A DNA stretch of 64,000 nt. Origin: Polaribacter sp. NJDZ03. GTDB lineage: Bacteria; Bacteroidota; Bacteroidia; Flavobacteriales; Flavobacteriaceae. The position numbers and the translations under genes are program-made. The stretch spans positions 3,273,001 to 3,337,000 of the forward strand of contig NZ_CP079195.1 of assembly GCF_019263805.1 (NCBI RefSeq). The letters run 5' to 3'. The notes under the pieces are model-generated. The model did no database searches and was not told where the DNA came from. It saw nothing but the letters and a program-made list of their open reading frames with translations. Each line of letters opens with the position of its first letter. Position 1 is the stretch's first letter. Below, piece by piece: positions 53,849-63,082 of this stretch.

Positions 53849-54367
53849 ATGAAAAACTATTTTCTAATCTTAGTAATACTTATTTCTTTTTTTAACTGTA
53901 GCGTTAAAAAAGAGGTTAAAGATTTTCGAACAATTGCATCGATAAAAACCAATGCGAATACCTTATTAGATGCATGGCACAAAGCGGCTTCCGAAGCAAA
54001 TTACGAAGGTTATTTTGGTAAGATGGACAGTCTTTCGGTTTTTATTGGCACAGATGCTACAGAAAACTGGAGTAAGACACAATTTCAAAAATTTAGCAAA
54101 CCTTTTTTCGATAAAGGCAAAGCATGGTCTTTTAAACCTTTAGAAAGAAATATTTATGTAAACGAAGCCAAAGATTTTGTTTGGTTTGATGAGTTGTTAA
54201 CAACTTGGATGGGGACTTGTAGAGGCTCTGGAGTTTTAGAAAAGAAGCAAAATGTTTGGAAAATTAAGCACTATGTTTTGTCTGTAGAAATACCAAATAA
54301 TGATATACAAGCGGTTATTTTAGCAAAGAAAAAAAGTGATTCTATCTTTTTAAGTACAATTAACTAG
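53849..54367 (+). CDS. SnoaL/DUF4440-like lipoprotein
   Basis: 172 residues with an N-terminal lipobox-like LVILISFFNCSVKK, so probably an outer-membrane or periplasmic lipoprotein. The mature part is one NTF2-like domain: LDAWHKAASEANYEGYFGKMDSLSVFIGTDATENW, then VWFDELLTTWMGTCRGSGVLEKKQNVWKIKHYVLS, which is the SnoaL_3/DUF4440 pattern. It is unrelated in position to the three two-domain SnoaL proteins of the island. Function unknown. Confidence 0.82.
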   Translation: MKNYFLILVILISFFNCSVKKEVKDFRTIASIKTNANTLLDAWHKAASEANYEGYFGKMDSLSVFIGTDATENWSKTQFQKFSKPFFDKGKAWSFKPLERNIYVNEAKDFVWFDELLTTWMGTCRGSGVLEKKQNVWKIKHYVLSVEIPNNDIQAVILAKKKSDSIFLSTIN

Positions 54368-54400
54368 TACTATTAGAAGCTATTTCCTGCTTGGATTTTA

Positions 54401-54464
54401 TCTTGAGCGGTGTCGAAAGACTATATCTTTTTATCGAAAAAGTAAAAAGGATGCCGTTTCAATC
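54401..54464 (-). repeat. Composite intergenic repeat, copy 3
   Basis: On the minus strand it reads GATTGAAACGGCATCCTTTTT, a short hairpin arm, AAAAAGATATAG, then CTTTCGACACCGCTCAAGA split at its blocks. The first block matches the GATTGAA start of copies 1 and 2, and the last matches CTTTCGACTACGCTTAAGA inside copy 1. It sits between the DUF4440-like gene and recX. Confidence 0.55.
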
Positions 54465-54515
54465 AGAGTTAAACTTGTTTGTAAGCAGTTAGTTATTAAT
54501 AGGTTTTGCAGATTA

Positions 54516-54989
54516 CTAAGAAACTACCTCTCCAACAACTTTAAAAATCAACTCATTTTCAAAACCTTTTCGCATTAAAAAATCAATTAACTTTTTCTTT
54601 CTCTTGTAAATATTTGGTTCAGAAATTACTTCGTTTCTATTTTCTGTAATTCTGTAAATTGTTTTTATATACTCATTTGCATCAATTTCTTTTAAAGCTG
54701 TTTTTATATTGTAAGCAGAAATATCTCTAAACTTTAACTCTCTTACAATACGTTGTTTTCCCCAAGATTTAATTCTAAATTTTCCGCGCGCATAACTTTT
54801 AGCAAAACGTTCTTCATTTAAAAAGTTATCTTTCATTAAGCTTAATAAAATCATTTCCCTAGCTTCAGGAATCAGGCTGAATTCACGCATTTTTTGCTCC
54901 ACTTCTTTGTGGCATCTATCTTGATAAACGCAGTAGTTCTCTAACTTGCGTTTTAATTCATCTACCGTAAAAGATTTCTTTTTTATCAT
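54516..54989 (-). CDS. recX: Regulatory protein RecX
   Basis: 157 residues. The RecX pattern is visible as KLENYCVYQDRCHKEVEQKMREFSL, FLNEERFAKSYARGKFRIKSWGKQRI and a final KKLIDFLMRKGFENELIFKVV. RecX modulates RecA recombinase filament formation. recA is not in this window. It lies downstream of the RND operon on the same strand but is separated from it by a terminator. Confidence 0.9.
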   Translation of the reverse strand: MIKKKSFTVDELKRKLENYCVYQDRCHKEVEQKMREFSLIPEAREMILLSLMKDNFLNEERFAKSYARGKFRIKSWGKQRIVRELKFRDISAYNIKTALKEIDANEYIKTIYRITENRNEVISEPNIYKRKKKLIDFLMRKGFENELIFKVVGEVVS

Positions 54990-55003
54990 TGGTTCGAAAA
55001 TAC

Positions 55004-55040
55004 AAAAAGAGATGAAATTATATGAATTTCATCTCTTTTT
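55004..55040 (-). terminator. Terminator of the RND efflux operon
   Basis: AAAAAGAGATGAAATT (55004-55019) and AATTTCATCTCTTTTT (55025-55040) pair with a five-base loop. On the minus strand this gives a T-run after the stem, just past the RND permease stop at 55064. Confidence 0.9.
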
Positions 55041-55063
55041 TATATAAAAAATATGTTTAAAAT

Positions 55064-58000
55064 TTAGAATTGATTCTTTTCATCTATTCTTTTATCCGCA
55101 GAAATTACTTCTTGAGCAACCATTTCATTTGAAGTTGTTTTGGTTCTAATCCACATTTTAAATAAGGTTACTAAGTAAAATAAAACAGGTACAACAATTA
55201 GTGTTAAAAAAGTAGCTATTAATAAACCATAAATAACAGTCCAAGCTAAAGGTCCCCAGAAAACAACGTTATCTCCACCCATATAAATGTGCGGGTTGTA
55301 TTCTGTAAATAAACTAAAGAAGTTAATGTTTAAACCAATTGCTAGCGGTATTAATCCTAAAATGGTTGTAATTGCGGTTAACAAAACAGGTCTTAAACGT
55401 GCTCTACCAGCATTTACAATTGCTTCAAATAACATTTGTTTGTCTAAATAATCTTCATGTTCTATTTCTAATTCACCTTTCTTTCTGTCAATTAACAATT
55501 GTGCGTAATCTAATAATACCACTCCATTGTTTACTACAATTCCGGCTAATGAAATAATTCCCATCATGGTCATCATAATAACAAAAGAACTACCAGAAAT
55601 AACGATTCCTCCAAAAACTCCAATAAAGCTTAAGAAAATTGCCAACATGATAATTCCTGGTTTAGAAACCGAGTTGAATTGAAAAATTAAAATAAAGAAA
55701 ATTAAAGCCAACCCAGTAAAGAACGCACCTACTAAGAATAGCATTTGTTTGTTTTGTTCTTCTAACTGACCTGTATAATCAATATTTATTCCTTTAGGTA
55801 AATTTTTAAAGTTTTTCATTTCTTCTCTAATCTTACCAACCACAGCACCAGCATCCGTTTCTCCTGGAGATAATGCAGAATAAACAGTAACAACTCTTCT
55901 AATATCTTTGTGCTTAATAGCACTAAAACCAGAGTTGTTAGATTGTGTTGCAACCGTAGAAACCGGAATCTCTTTTATTTTACCAGAAGCCATATCTCTA
56001 AAAATAATATTCTGATTAAAAATAGCACTTTTATTGTATCTATTTTCCTTGTTAAAACGAACGTAGATATCATAATCGTCTCCATCTTCTTTGTAAACAC
56101 CTGCTTTATTTCCAAAAATAGAAGCCCTTAATTGTTGCCCAACCTGACCTGTAGATACGCCTAATTCACCGGCTTTTTTACGGTCTACAATAACTTCCAT
56201 TCCGGGTTTATCTCGGTTTACATCAATCTTTAATTCATCTATACCAGTAATACTTTTTGTGTTGATAAAGTCTCGCATTCTTTGCGCTACATGAATTAAT
56301 TCTGCATAATCATCACCTTCAATTTCAATATTAATAGGAGATCCTGCTGGTGGTCCGTTGGCATCTTTTTCAACAGAAATTAAAACTCCAGGATAAATAC
56401 CAACCAGTGCAGTTTGTACTTTCTGACGCATTAATTCACTGTCTAAGCCTCTTCTGTATTTGTACTCTCTCATAGAGGCTGTTACTTTTCCTTTATGAGG
56501 CATTTCTGCTGCAGAACCACCATCAGTTTGTGGGTTTCCTGCTCCTTCACCTACTTGAGAAACTAAACTTTCTACCATAAAGTTATAGTCGCCGTCCATA
56601 TATTCATCAGCATATAGAACACCTTCTACTTTCTCTTCAATTTTTTTGGTTATATTATTTGTTTTCTGAATATCCGTTCCTTCTGGGTATTCTATATAAA
56701 CAATTATTTGATTTGGTTTATTGTCAGGGAAAAACTCAACCTTAGTTCTTTGAGTACCTAAAGACCAACCAAATGCCATGAATGAAGCAATTAAAAGAAT
56801 AGTGGTACCAAAAACTAATAAGTAAGGAGTTTTACCTCTTAAAGAAAAACGCAAACTACTTTCGTACCATTTTTCTAAAACGGGTAAAACTTTATTTTGA
56901 AAACTATTAGCCCATCCTCTTAAGAATAAACGGTACACCCAAAGCATTATAGCTATAAAAATCATTAATGCTCCAATAGCACTATAAGTTCCGCCTGCAA
57001 TTAAAATTAAAATTCCTATTAGAGTCATAACACCTGTTACGATAGCAATTTTTTTAATTGGCATATCTACATCCTCTACACTCATAAATTGAGAAACCAA
57101 TACAGAGTTAAAGAATATTGCAACTAATAAAGAAGACCCTAAAACGGTAGATAATGTTATTGGTAATAAAACCATAAAATCTCCCATAACTCCAGGCCAC
57201 ATACCTAAAGGAATAAATGCGGCAACGGTTGTTGCAGTAGAAATAATAATAGGATATGCAATTTCGCTAATCCCTTTTTTAGCAGCTTCAATTCTGCCCA
57301 TTCCTTCTTCATCCATTAAACGATACACGTTTTCTACGACGACAATTCCGTTATCTACCAGCATTCCTAGTCCCATAATTAACCCAAAAAGAATCATGGT
57401 GTTCATGGTGTAGCCTAATAAGTTTAAAATCATTAAAGACATAAACATAGACATTGGTATTGCAAAACCAACAAATACGGCATTTTTAAATCCTAAGAAA
57501 AACATTAAAACAGTTACTACTAAAATAACTCCGAAAATAATGTTGTTTACTAAATCATCTACCTGACCAATGGTTTTGTTAGATTGATCGTTGGTTATGG
57601 TAACACTTAAATCATGCGGAAAATAATTTTCAATAGCATCGCTTACAATTACTTGTATTTGCTCTGAAGCGGCAACCATATTTTCTCCAGCTCGTTTTTT
57701 AACATCTAACATTACAACTTCTTGCCCTCTTTCTCTTGCAAATGTTGTTCTGTCTTTGTCTTTAAAAGATACTGTTGCTATATCTTTTAAATAAATAGGA
57801 TTGTCGAATTCAGATTTTATTACAAAGCTTTCTAAGGCTTTAGGTTTATCAATTTCACCAATAATTCTTACCGTTCTTCGTTGTCCGGAGGTAATAAAGT
57901 TACCTGCAGACATGGTTACGTTTCCATTATTAATAGCAGAAGTTATGTCGTTAAAACTAACTTTAGCTGCCATCATTTTATAAATGTCAACTGCTACTTC

Positions 58001-58597
58001 TACTTCTTTTTCTTGTGCACCACGAATATCAGCTTTTTTAATTTCTGATAAATCTTCAATATCATCTTGTAAATATTCTGCAAATTCCTTTAATTTATAC
58101 ACAGGGTAATCACCAGAAATATTAATATTTAAGATGGGTACTTCTTCCGATAAACTTAAATCGAACACATTAGGTTCTATTTTAGCGCCATTAAAAGTAG
58201 GCCAATCCTCACTGGCAGTTTCTGTAGATAATTCGTCTTTTATCTTTTGTTTTGCTAATTCTACAGAAATATTTTCATCAAACTCAACAATTACCATAGA
58301 GTAATCTTCTTGAGATGTTGAGGTAACTTCTACAACATTACTAATTGTTTTTACCTTATCTTCTATAGGGTCTGTAATTAGTTTTTCTATGTCTTCTGCG
58401 GTATTACCAGGGTAGGCGGTGCTAATATATATCTTGGTTTCTTTAACTTCTGGGAAATTTTCTCGGGCCATACTTAAATAAGCAGAAACACCATAGAAAA
58501 ATAATACAGCCATTAGTACGTAAATGGTTGTTTTATTATGAATTGCCCAAGCAGATAATTTAAACTCTTTATCGACTTGTTTTTTTTGTTTTGTCAT
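55064..58597 (-). CDS. RND-type efflux permease (AcrB/HAE-like)
   Basis: Inner-membrane trimeric pump of about 12 membrane segments driven by proton motive force. At 1177 residues it is slightly long for the family. The N-terminus has FYGVSAYLSMARENFPEVKETKIYISTAYPGNTAEDIEKLITDPIEDKV, then PIIISTATTVAAFIPLGMWPGVMGDFMVLLP and the C-terminal ARLRPVLLTAITTILGLIPLAI. It is the third component of a tripartite efflux system with the adaptor and TolC-like genes just upstream on the same strand. Confidence 0.93.
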   Translation of the reverse strand: MTKQKKQVDKEFKLSAWAIHNKTTIYVLMAVLFFYGVSAYLSMARENFPEVKETKIYISTAYPGNTAEDIEKLITDPIEDKVKTISNVVEVTSTSQEDYSMVIVEFDENISVELAKQKIKDELSTETASEDWPTFNGAKIEPNVFDLSLSEEVPILNINISGDYPVYKLKEFAEYLQDDIEDLSEIKKADIRGAQEKEVEVAVDIYKMMAAKVSFNDITSAINNGNVTMSAGNFITSGQRRTVRIIGEIDKPKALESFVIKSEFDNPIYLKDIATVSFKDKDRTTFARERGQEVVMLDVKKRAGENMVAASEQIQVIVSDAIENYFPHDLSVTITNDQSNKTIGQVDDLVNNIIFGVILVVTVLMFFLGFKNAVFVGFAIPMSMFMSLMILNLLGYTMNTMILFGLIMGLGMLVDNGIVVVENVYRLMDEEGMGRIEAAKKGISEIAYPIIISTATTVAAFIPLGMWPGVMGDFMVLLPITLSTVLGSSLLVAIFFNSVLVSQFMSVEDVDMPIKKIAIVTGVMTLIGILILIAGGTYSAIGALMIFIAIMLWVYRLFLRGWANSFQNKVLPVLEKWYESSLRFSLRGKTPYLLVFGTTILLIASFMAFGWSLGTQRTKVEFFPDNKPNQIIVYIEYPEGTDIQKTNNITKKIEEKVEGVLYADEYMDGDYNFMVESLVSQVGEGAGNPQTDGGSAAEMPHKGKVTASMREYKYRRGLDSELMRQKVQTALVGIYPGVLISVEKDANGPPAGSPINIEIEGDDYAELIHVAQRMRDFINTKSITGIDELKIDVNRDKPGMEVIVDRKKAGELGVSTGQVGQQLRASIFGNKAGVYKEDGDDYDIYVRFNKENRYNKSAIFNQNIIFRDMASGKIKEIPVSTVATQSNNSGFSAIKHKDIRRVVTVYSALSPGETDAGAVVGKIREEMKNFKNLPKGINIDYTGQLEEQNKQMLFLVGAFFTGLALIFFILIFQFNSVSKPGIIMLAIFLSFIGVFGGIVISGSSFVIMMTMMGIISLAGIVVNNGVVLLDYAQLLIDRKKGELEIEHEDYLDKQMLFEAIVNAGRARLRPVLLTAITTILGLIPLAIGLNINFFSLFTEYNPHIYMGGDNVVFWGPLAWTVIYGLLIATFLTLIVVPVLFYLVTLFKMWIRTKTTSNEMVAQEVISADKRIDEKNQF

Positions 58598-58608
58598 CGT
58601 TACTATTT

Positions 58609-59781
58609 TTATTTATTGATAACTTTAACTGTTTGCCCATTGTTTACACTACGAGCACCTTCATCAATAATTTCTGTGCCAGCAGGTAAGTTTTCTAAAA
58701 CTTCAATAAGATTTCCTTGAGTTTTACCAGTTTTAATAATAACTCTTTCTGCTGTAGCTTCGTTGTTTTCTTTTTTGTTCTTAATGGTATAAATAAATTG
58801 TTCTCCATTTGCGTTTTCAGAAATAATGCTTTGCGGAATTAAAATAGCATTTGCATCCGTATAGTCATTAACTTTAAGTTTTGCTGTTAAATTTGGTTTT
58901 ACATTTCCACTTTTATCTTCAACAGGAACTTCAATTTTAAAAGATCTATTATTTGGGTTGATAAAACTACCAACCTGTCTTACTTTGCTATCTACACTTG
59001 TGCCAAGTACAGGAAATTCTATTTTTACTTCTTTATTTTTTTGAATACTTGTAATGTATCTTTCTGGCACTTCTGCCTCAACATACATATTATTTAAGTT
59101 TACAATTCTAAAAACTTCAGAACCTTGACCAGGAGCAATTACAGTTCCAGCTTCTTTCATAACATCATCTATAACTCCAGAAAATGGTGCTCTAATGGAT
59201 GCTTTATTTTGCTGACTTTTTAGTTGTTTTAAAGAGTTTCTTTGAGATTCATAATTTGTTTTAGTTTGTAGAAACTGAATTTCTGACCCTATTTTTTGGT
59301 CCCATAAACGTTTTTGACGTTCAAAAGTTGTTTTTGCTAATTGTGTGGTTGCTTCTAATTGTGCAACCTGGTTGCCAATACCACCATCATCTATAGTTGC
59401 TAATAATTGTCCTTTAGATACTTTTTGACCTTCTTTAACATATACTCTTTTTAAAATACCTGGCATTTCTGGGTAAATTAAAATATTTTGTTTTGTTTTT
59501 ACACTTCCTTGAATTTCTAAATAATGTTTAAAAACGGCCTCTTTTGCAGTAAAAGTGGTTATTAAAGGAAATTTTTTAAGCGTATCTTTTTCAGCAATCG
59601 CATTATTTATAGCTTCTAAGTCCGCATTTATAGTTTCTAATTTTTCTGTAATTTCTTTCTTTTTAGCAGTTAATTCTTTTAAATCTCCTCCAGAAATAAT
59701 CGCTGCAACTGATGTTGTTTTTTTTTCTCCACAAGAGATTAAAACAAGTGTGAATGCTAATAGTGTATATATTTTTCTCAT
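58609..59781 (-). CDS. RND efflux periplasmic adaptor (lipoprotein)
   Basis: 390 residues with a lipobox near the N-terminus (FTLVLISCGEKK), so anchored to a membrane. The adaptor layout is clear: a coiled-coil hairpin region (LTAKKKEITEKLETINADLEAINNAI and LAKTTFERQKRLWDQKIGS), a lipoyl-like beta-barrel (QGSVKTKQNILIYPEMPGILKRVYVKEGQKVSKGQLLATID), and SIRAPFSGVIDDVMKEAGTVI. It links the permease to the TolC-like duct. It precedes the permease gene by 11 bases. Confidence 0.92.
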   Translation of the reverse strand: MRKIYTLLAFTLVLISCGEKKTTSVAAIISGGDLKELTAKKKEITEKLETINADLEAINNAIAEKDTLKKFPLITTFTAKEAVFKHYLEIQGSVKTKQNILIYPEMPGILKRVYVKEGQKVSKGQLLATIDDGGIGNQVAQLEATTQLAKTTFERQKRLWDQKIGSEIQFLQTKTNYESQRNSLKQLKSQQNKASIRAPFSGVIDDVMKEAGTVIAPGQGSEVFRIVNLNNMYVEAEVPERYITSIQKNKEVKIEFPVLGTSVDSKVRQVGSFINPNNRSFKIEVPVEDKSGNVKPNLTAKLKVNDYTDANAILIPQSIISENANGEQFIYTIKNKKENNEATAERVIIKTGKTQGNLIEVLENLPAGTEIIDEGARSVNNGQTVKVINK

Positions 59782-59787
59782 GCCTAA

Positions 59788-61134
59788 TTATTGTTTAATT
59801 GGTGTGTTTAATGCGTTTTCTAATGCTGCTTTACTAGCAATTACATCTAACATAGATTGTATGTACGCTTGTTGTTGTGTGTATAGTTGGTTTTGTGCTT
59901 GTAGTAAATCGAAGCTAGTAGAAATACCTTCAAAAAATTTAATTCTTTGTTTCTTTTCTATTCTCTCTGCTAAACCAACATTCTTTTTAGCAGTGTTGTA
60001 GTTTTCTATACTTAGTTGATATTCGCTTTTTGCTTTTTCTGCTAGTAGCTTTAAACGTTGCTTTGTTTCTTCTAATCTAATATCTGCGGTTTCTAAAGCA
60101 ATTTTAGCTTGTGCTGTTCTAGAGCTTCTTTGTAAACTGCTAAAAATAGGGATGTTTAAACTAACGCCTAATAAAGAAGAGTTATACCAACTTTTATCAG
60201 ATTCAAAAAAAGAGAAATCACTAGCGTAAGCTTGTGCACCGTAGTTTACAAAAGCAGATAAGCTTGGTAACGCTTTGCTTTTTTCTAATTTAACCAGTAA
60301 GTGTTTAGATTCTCTATCGTTCTCTGCAATTTTATAATCTATATGATTATTTATGTTAAATTCACTTGCAATTAACCCTAGATTAATGTTTTCTTCTGCC
60401 AAGGAATCTAAAGAATCCGTTAAAATTAATTTTGTGTCAATAGAACTTCCTATAGAAAGGTTTAGCATTTTATATGCGATGTCTTTCATTCTTTTAACGC
60501 TATTTAGTTGATTTTTAAGATTTCCTGTAGTAATTTCTAATTGTTCCACATCTTCTTCTTCATTAAATCCGTTTTCATAGATTTTTCTTGCGTCGTATAA
60601 GTTTTTTTCTAAAATTTTAATATTTCCTTCTAAAATGGTAATACTGTTTTCTGCAACTAATACATTTCCGTAAGCGTTAATAACAGCTTCTCTGGTTAGG
60701 AGTTCTGTTTTTTCATTGGCTTGATTAGATATTTTTAAATATGTTTTTGATGCTTGTAACCCCACTAAATAAGAGCCGTCAAAAATTAACTGATTTAAAG
60801 TAACAGATGCACTTACGTTTTGTTTTGGACTAAATGTAACTGGTTGAAAAGTACCAGCAGTTCCTCCAACAAATTCTGCTGGTAATAAGGAGACTTGTTG
60901 TTTTAACCAGTTTTGATAATCTACCTTACCAGAAATTTGAGGTAAACCTGTAGCGGTTGTTTCCCAAACTTTTTTACGTGCAGATTCCACATCATTTTTA
61001 GAAGCTTTGGTGTTATAACTATTGTCTAAGGCAAAGGTTATTGCTTCTTTTAGAGATAAGTTCATTGTTTTTTCTTGAGCATTTGTAATTAAGAAAAAAC
61101 AGGTACTTATGCATACCAGAATTATTTTTTTCAT
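59788..61134 (-). CDS. TolC-family outer-membrane efflux protein
   Basis: 448 residues with a signal peptide (about 1-19, FLITNAQ). Two TolC-type halves of helical coiled coils are visible (LKEAITFALDNSYNTKASKNDVESARKKVWETTATGLPQISG and later SYLVGLQASKTYLK, then IPIFSSLQRSSRTAQAKIALETADIRLEETKQ). It forms the outer-membrane duct of the system. It is followed by the adaptor after six bases and lies six bases after the tetR stop, so all four form one operon. Confidence 0.92.
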   Translation of the reverse strand: MKKIILVCISTCFFLITNAQEKTMNLSLKEAITFALDNSYNTKASKNDVESARKKVWETTATGLPQISGKVDYQNWLKQQVSLLPAEFVGGTAGTFQPVTFSPKQNVSASVTLNQLIFDGSYLVGLQASKTYLKISNQANEKTELLTREAVINAYGNVLVAENSITILEGNIKILEKNLYDARKIYENGFNEEEDVEQLEITTGNLKNQLNSVKRMKDIAYKMLNLSIGSSIDTKLILTDSLDSLAEENINLGLIASEFNINNHIDYKIAENDRESKHLLVKLEKSKALPSLSAFVNYGAQAYASDFSFFESDKSWYNSSLLGVSLNIPIFSSLQRSSRTAQAKIALETADIRLEETKQRLKLLAEKAKSEYQLSIENYNTAKKNVGLAERIEKKQRIKFFEGISTSFDLLQAQNQLYTQQQAYIQSMLDVIASKAALENALNTPIKQ

Positions 61135-61140
61135 GTGTTT

Positions 61141-61740
61141 TTATTTCTGTTTTAATTGGTTTTCTAATTGTTGTATTCCTTTAATTGTGCAAATTCCGCG
61201 TAAATGATACTCTAAATAATAGGTCATTAAGGAGTTCATAGAATAATTTTTTAAAGGAAATAGATCTTTGTCTTTAATACTGATCATTCCGTTAAAATAT
61301 ATTCTAGAAATAAATTCTAGGTCAATATTTTTTCTATACAAGTCAGATTCAATCCCTTTTTTTAAATTATTAACAACGCAATTTTGCATTATGTGATATT
61401 GCTTTTGCTTTAATGACGCGTAAATTTTAGGATAATATTTTTGTAGTTGATACTGTGGAGAGGATTTTTCATCCTTTAAATTATCCATTATTAACTTTTT
61501 TATAGAAAATAATTCATCAATAGGATTTAGGTTTAATTCGCATATACCATCAATTCCACTACATATAGTGTTAAACATAGAGAGTGTAACACCGTTTACA
61601 AGTTCTGTTTTATTCTTGTAATACTTGTAAATAGTTTTTTTAGAGACACCTAATGCGCTAGCAATCTCATCCATAGTAACACTCTTAAAGCCTAGGTTTA
61701 AGAAGAGCTCATTGGATTTTTCTAATATTTTTTCTCTCAT
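61141..61740 (-). CDS. TetR-family regulator of the efflux operon
   Basis: 199 residues from the ATG at 61740, MREKILEKSNELFLNLGF. The helix-turn-helix is VTMDEIASALGVSKKTIYKYYKNKTELV. A longer in-frame start at 61896 was rejected because the promoter (61854-61884) lies between the two, so the longer frame would begin upstream of transcription. The C-terminal ligand domain is not recognised. It is the first gene of the tolC-adaptor-permease operon and likely represses it and itself, as palindromic sites overlap the promoter. Confidence 0.9.
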   Translation of the reverse strand: MREKILEKSNELFLNLGFKSVTMDEIASALGVSKKTIYKYYKNKTELVNGVTLSMFNTICSGIDGICELNLNPIDELFSIKKLIMDNLKDEKSSPQYQLQKYYPKIYASLKQKQYHIMQNCVVNNLKKGIESDLYRKNIDLEFISRIYFNGMISIKDKDLFPLKNYSMNSLMTYYLEYHLRGICTIKGIQQLENQLKQK

Positions 61741-61853
61741 AATTATAAAAAAGTTTCCTTTAGTTTTTCTAAAGGTTTCCTTTAAAATTGTCATTCTCGT
61801 GAACACGGGAATATAAATATTGAATTCTGTAAAAAAAAAATAATATTCGGGTG

Positions 61854-61884
61854 CAAATGTACGAATGGAAACTTTAGAAACAAA
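61854..61884 (-). promoter_or_regulatory. Promoter of the tetR-RND operon
   Basis: On the minus strand, -33 TTTG (61881-61884) and -7 TACATTTG (61854-61861) are separated by 19 bases, an exact Bacteroidota-type promoter. It is the only promoter in the window with both boxes matching. The tetR ATG lies about 110 bases downstream. Confidence 0.72.
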
Positions 61885-61895
61885 AAAAGTTTCCA
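61866..61895 (-). promoter_or_regulatory. TetR operator-like inverted repeat
   Basis: TGGAAACTTT (61866-61875) and AAAGTTTCCA (61886-61895) are a perfect 10-bp inverted repeat with a 10-base spacer and cover the -33 box. Two further GTTTCCTTTA copies lie at 61753-61762 and 61775-61784, in the leader. The position is ideal for repression by the TetR protein. Confidence 0.65.
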
Positions 61896-61972
61896 AAGTT
61901 TTATTTATTTTTTAACATTGTAATTGTGATGTAAAATTACTTTACGTTATTTTTACAAAAAAAATAACAGAT

Positions 61973-62944
61973 TTGGAGATTTTACATTATCAGAAATATT
62001 TTATCAATTATTTAGAATCTAAAAAGTGGGTTAATGAACCTAGAAATTTATATGAGCCAATAGATTATATTTTAAAATTAGGGGGTAAAAGAATGCGCCC
62101 AATTTTAACATTAATGGCGGCAGATATTTTTTCTGGAGAATATGAAAAAGCAATGCCAGCAGCATTAGCTGTTGAGGTTTTTCATAATTTCACCTTAATT
62201 CATGATGATATTATGGATGATGCTCCTTTGAGAAGAGGAAAAGCGACAGTGCATGAAAAATGGGATTTGAATACAGGAATTCTTTCTGGAGATGCAATGT
62301 TAATTTTAGCGTATCAGTATTTTGAGAATTATGAGCCTATTGTTTTTCATAAATTAGCAAAGTTATTTAGTAAAACTGCTTTAGAGGTTTGCGATGGACA
62401 ACAATTAGATGTCGATTTTGAAACTAGAAATGATGTAACTATTGAAGAATATATTAATATGATTCGTTTAAAAACTTCTGTTTTAGTTGCAGCTGCTTTA
62501 AAAATGGGAGCAATAGTAGTAGAAACTAGTGAAGAAAATGCGGACTTAATATATGACTTTGGTTTAAATTTAGGTTTAGCTTTTCAGTTACAAGACGATT
62601 ACTTAGATACTTTTGGTGATCCAAAAACATTTGGGAAACAAATAGGAGGAGACATTATAGAGAATAAGAAGACTTTTTTATATTTAAAATCATTAGATAT
62701 TGCCTCTGAGGAAGATAAGAATGCGTTGAGTGTTTTTTACAATCAAAATTTAACAGAGAATTCAATAAAAATTAAAGAAGTAACACATATTTTTGAGAAA
62801 AATAATATTCCTGTTTTAATAAAGGAACAAATTAAGAGTTATACTGAGAAATCTTTTGATACTTTAAACGCAATGGATATCACAGAAAAAAACAAAGAAA
62901 GTTTAAAGAATTTTGGACTTTGGCTAATGAATAGAACAGTTTAA
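61973..62944 (+). CDS. Polyprenyl synthetase family protein (trans-isoprenyl diphosphate synthase)
   Basis: Elongates allylic isoprenyl diphosphates with isopentenyl diphosphate for quinone side chains or other prenyl products. 323 residues. The start is TTG at 61973, since the next Met (residue 41) is inside the core. The first Asp-rich motif is HDDIMDD (Asp78, Asp79, Asp82), and the second is LQDDYLD (Asp208, Asp209, Asp212). EVCDGQQLDVDFE also fits the family. The chain length cannot be read. Confidence 0.92.
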   Translation: MEILHYQKYFINYLESKKWVNEPRNLYEPIDYILKLGGKRMRPILTLMAADIFSGEYEKAMPAALAVEVFHNFTLIHDDIMDDAPLRRGKATVHEKWDLNTGILSGDAMLILAYQYFENYEPIVFHKLAKLFSKTALEVCDGQQLDVDFETRNDVTIEEYINMIRLKTSVLVAAALKMGAIVVETSEENADLIYDFGLNLGLAFQLQDDYLDTFGDPKTFGKQIGGDIIENKKTFLYLKSLDIASEEDKNALSVFYNQNLTENSIKIKEVTHIFEKNNIPVLIKEQIKSYTEKSFDTLNAMDITEKNKESLKNFGLWLMNRTV

Positions 62945-63008
62945 AAAAAAAACTAATATTTTATTTAATAATGTAATAAAAAGTATTACATTTGCAGCCA
63001 ATTATTTT

Positions 63009-63082
63009 GGTCCCATAGCTCAGCTGGTTAGAGCATCTGACTCATAATCAGAGGGTCCTTGGTTCGAGCCCAAGTGGGACCA
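63009..63082 (+). tRNA. tRNA with CAU anticodon (Met elongator or Ile2)
   Basis: A 74-nt tRNA. Acceptor GGTCCCA pairs with TGGGACC (63075-63081), the anticodon loop is CTCATAA (anticodon CAT), and the T-loop is TTCGAGC. The anticodon-arm block GACTCATAATC matches E. coli tRNA-Ile2 (lysidine-modified), but Met elongator tRNAs share most of this. The identity is therefore ambiguous. CCA is not encoded. Confidence 0.93.

Noticed and set aside
61741..61896. Upstream in-frame start for the TetR gene, adding 52 residues
   Set aside because: The promoter at 61854-61884 lies inside that extension and the extra sequence matches no TetR N-terminus, so the start at 61740 is preferred.
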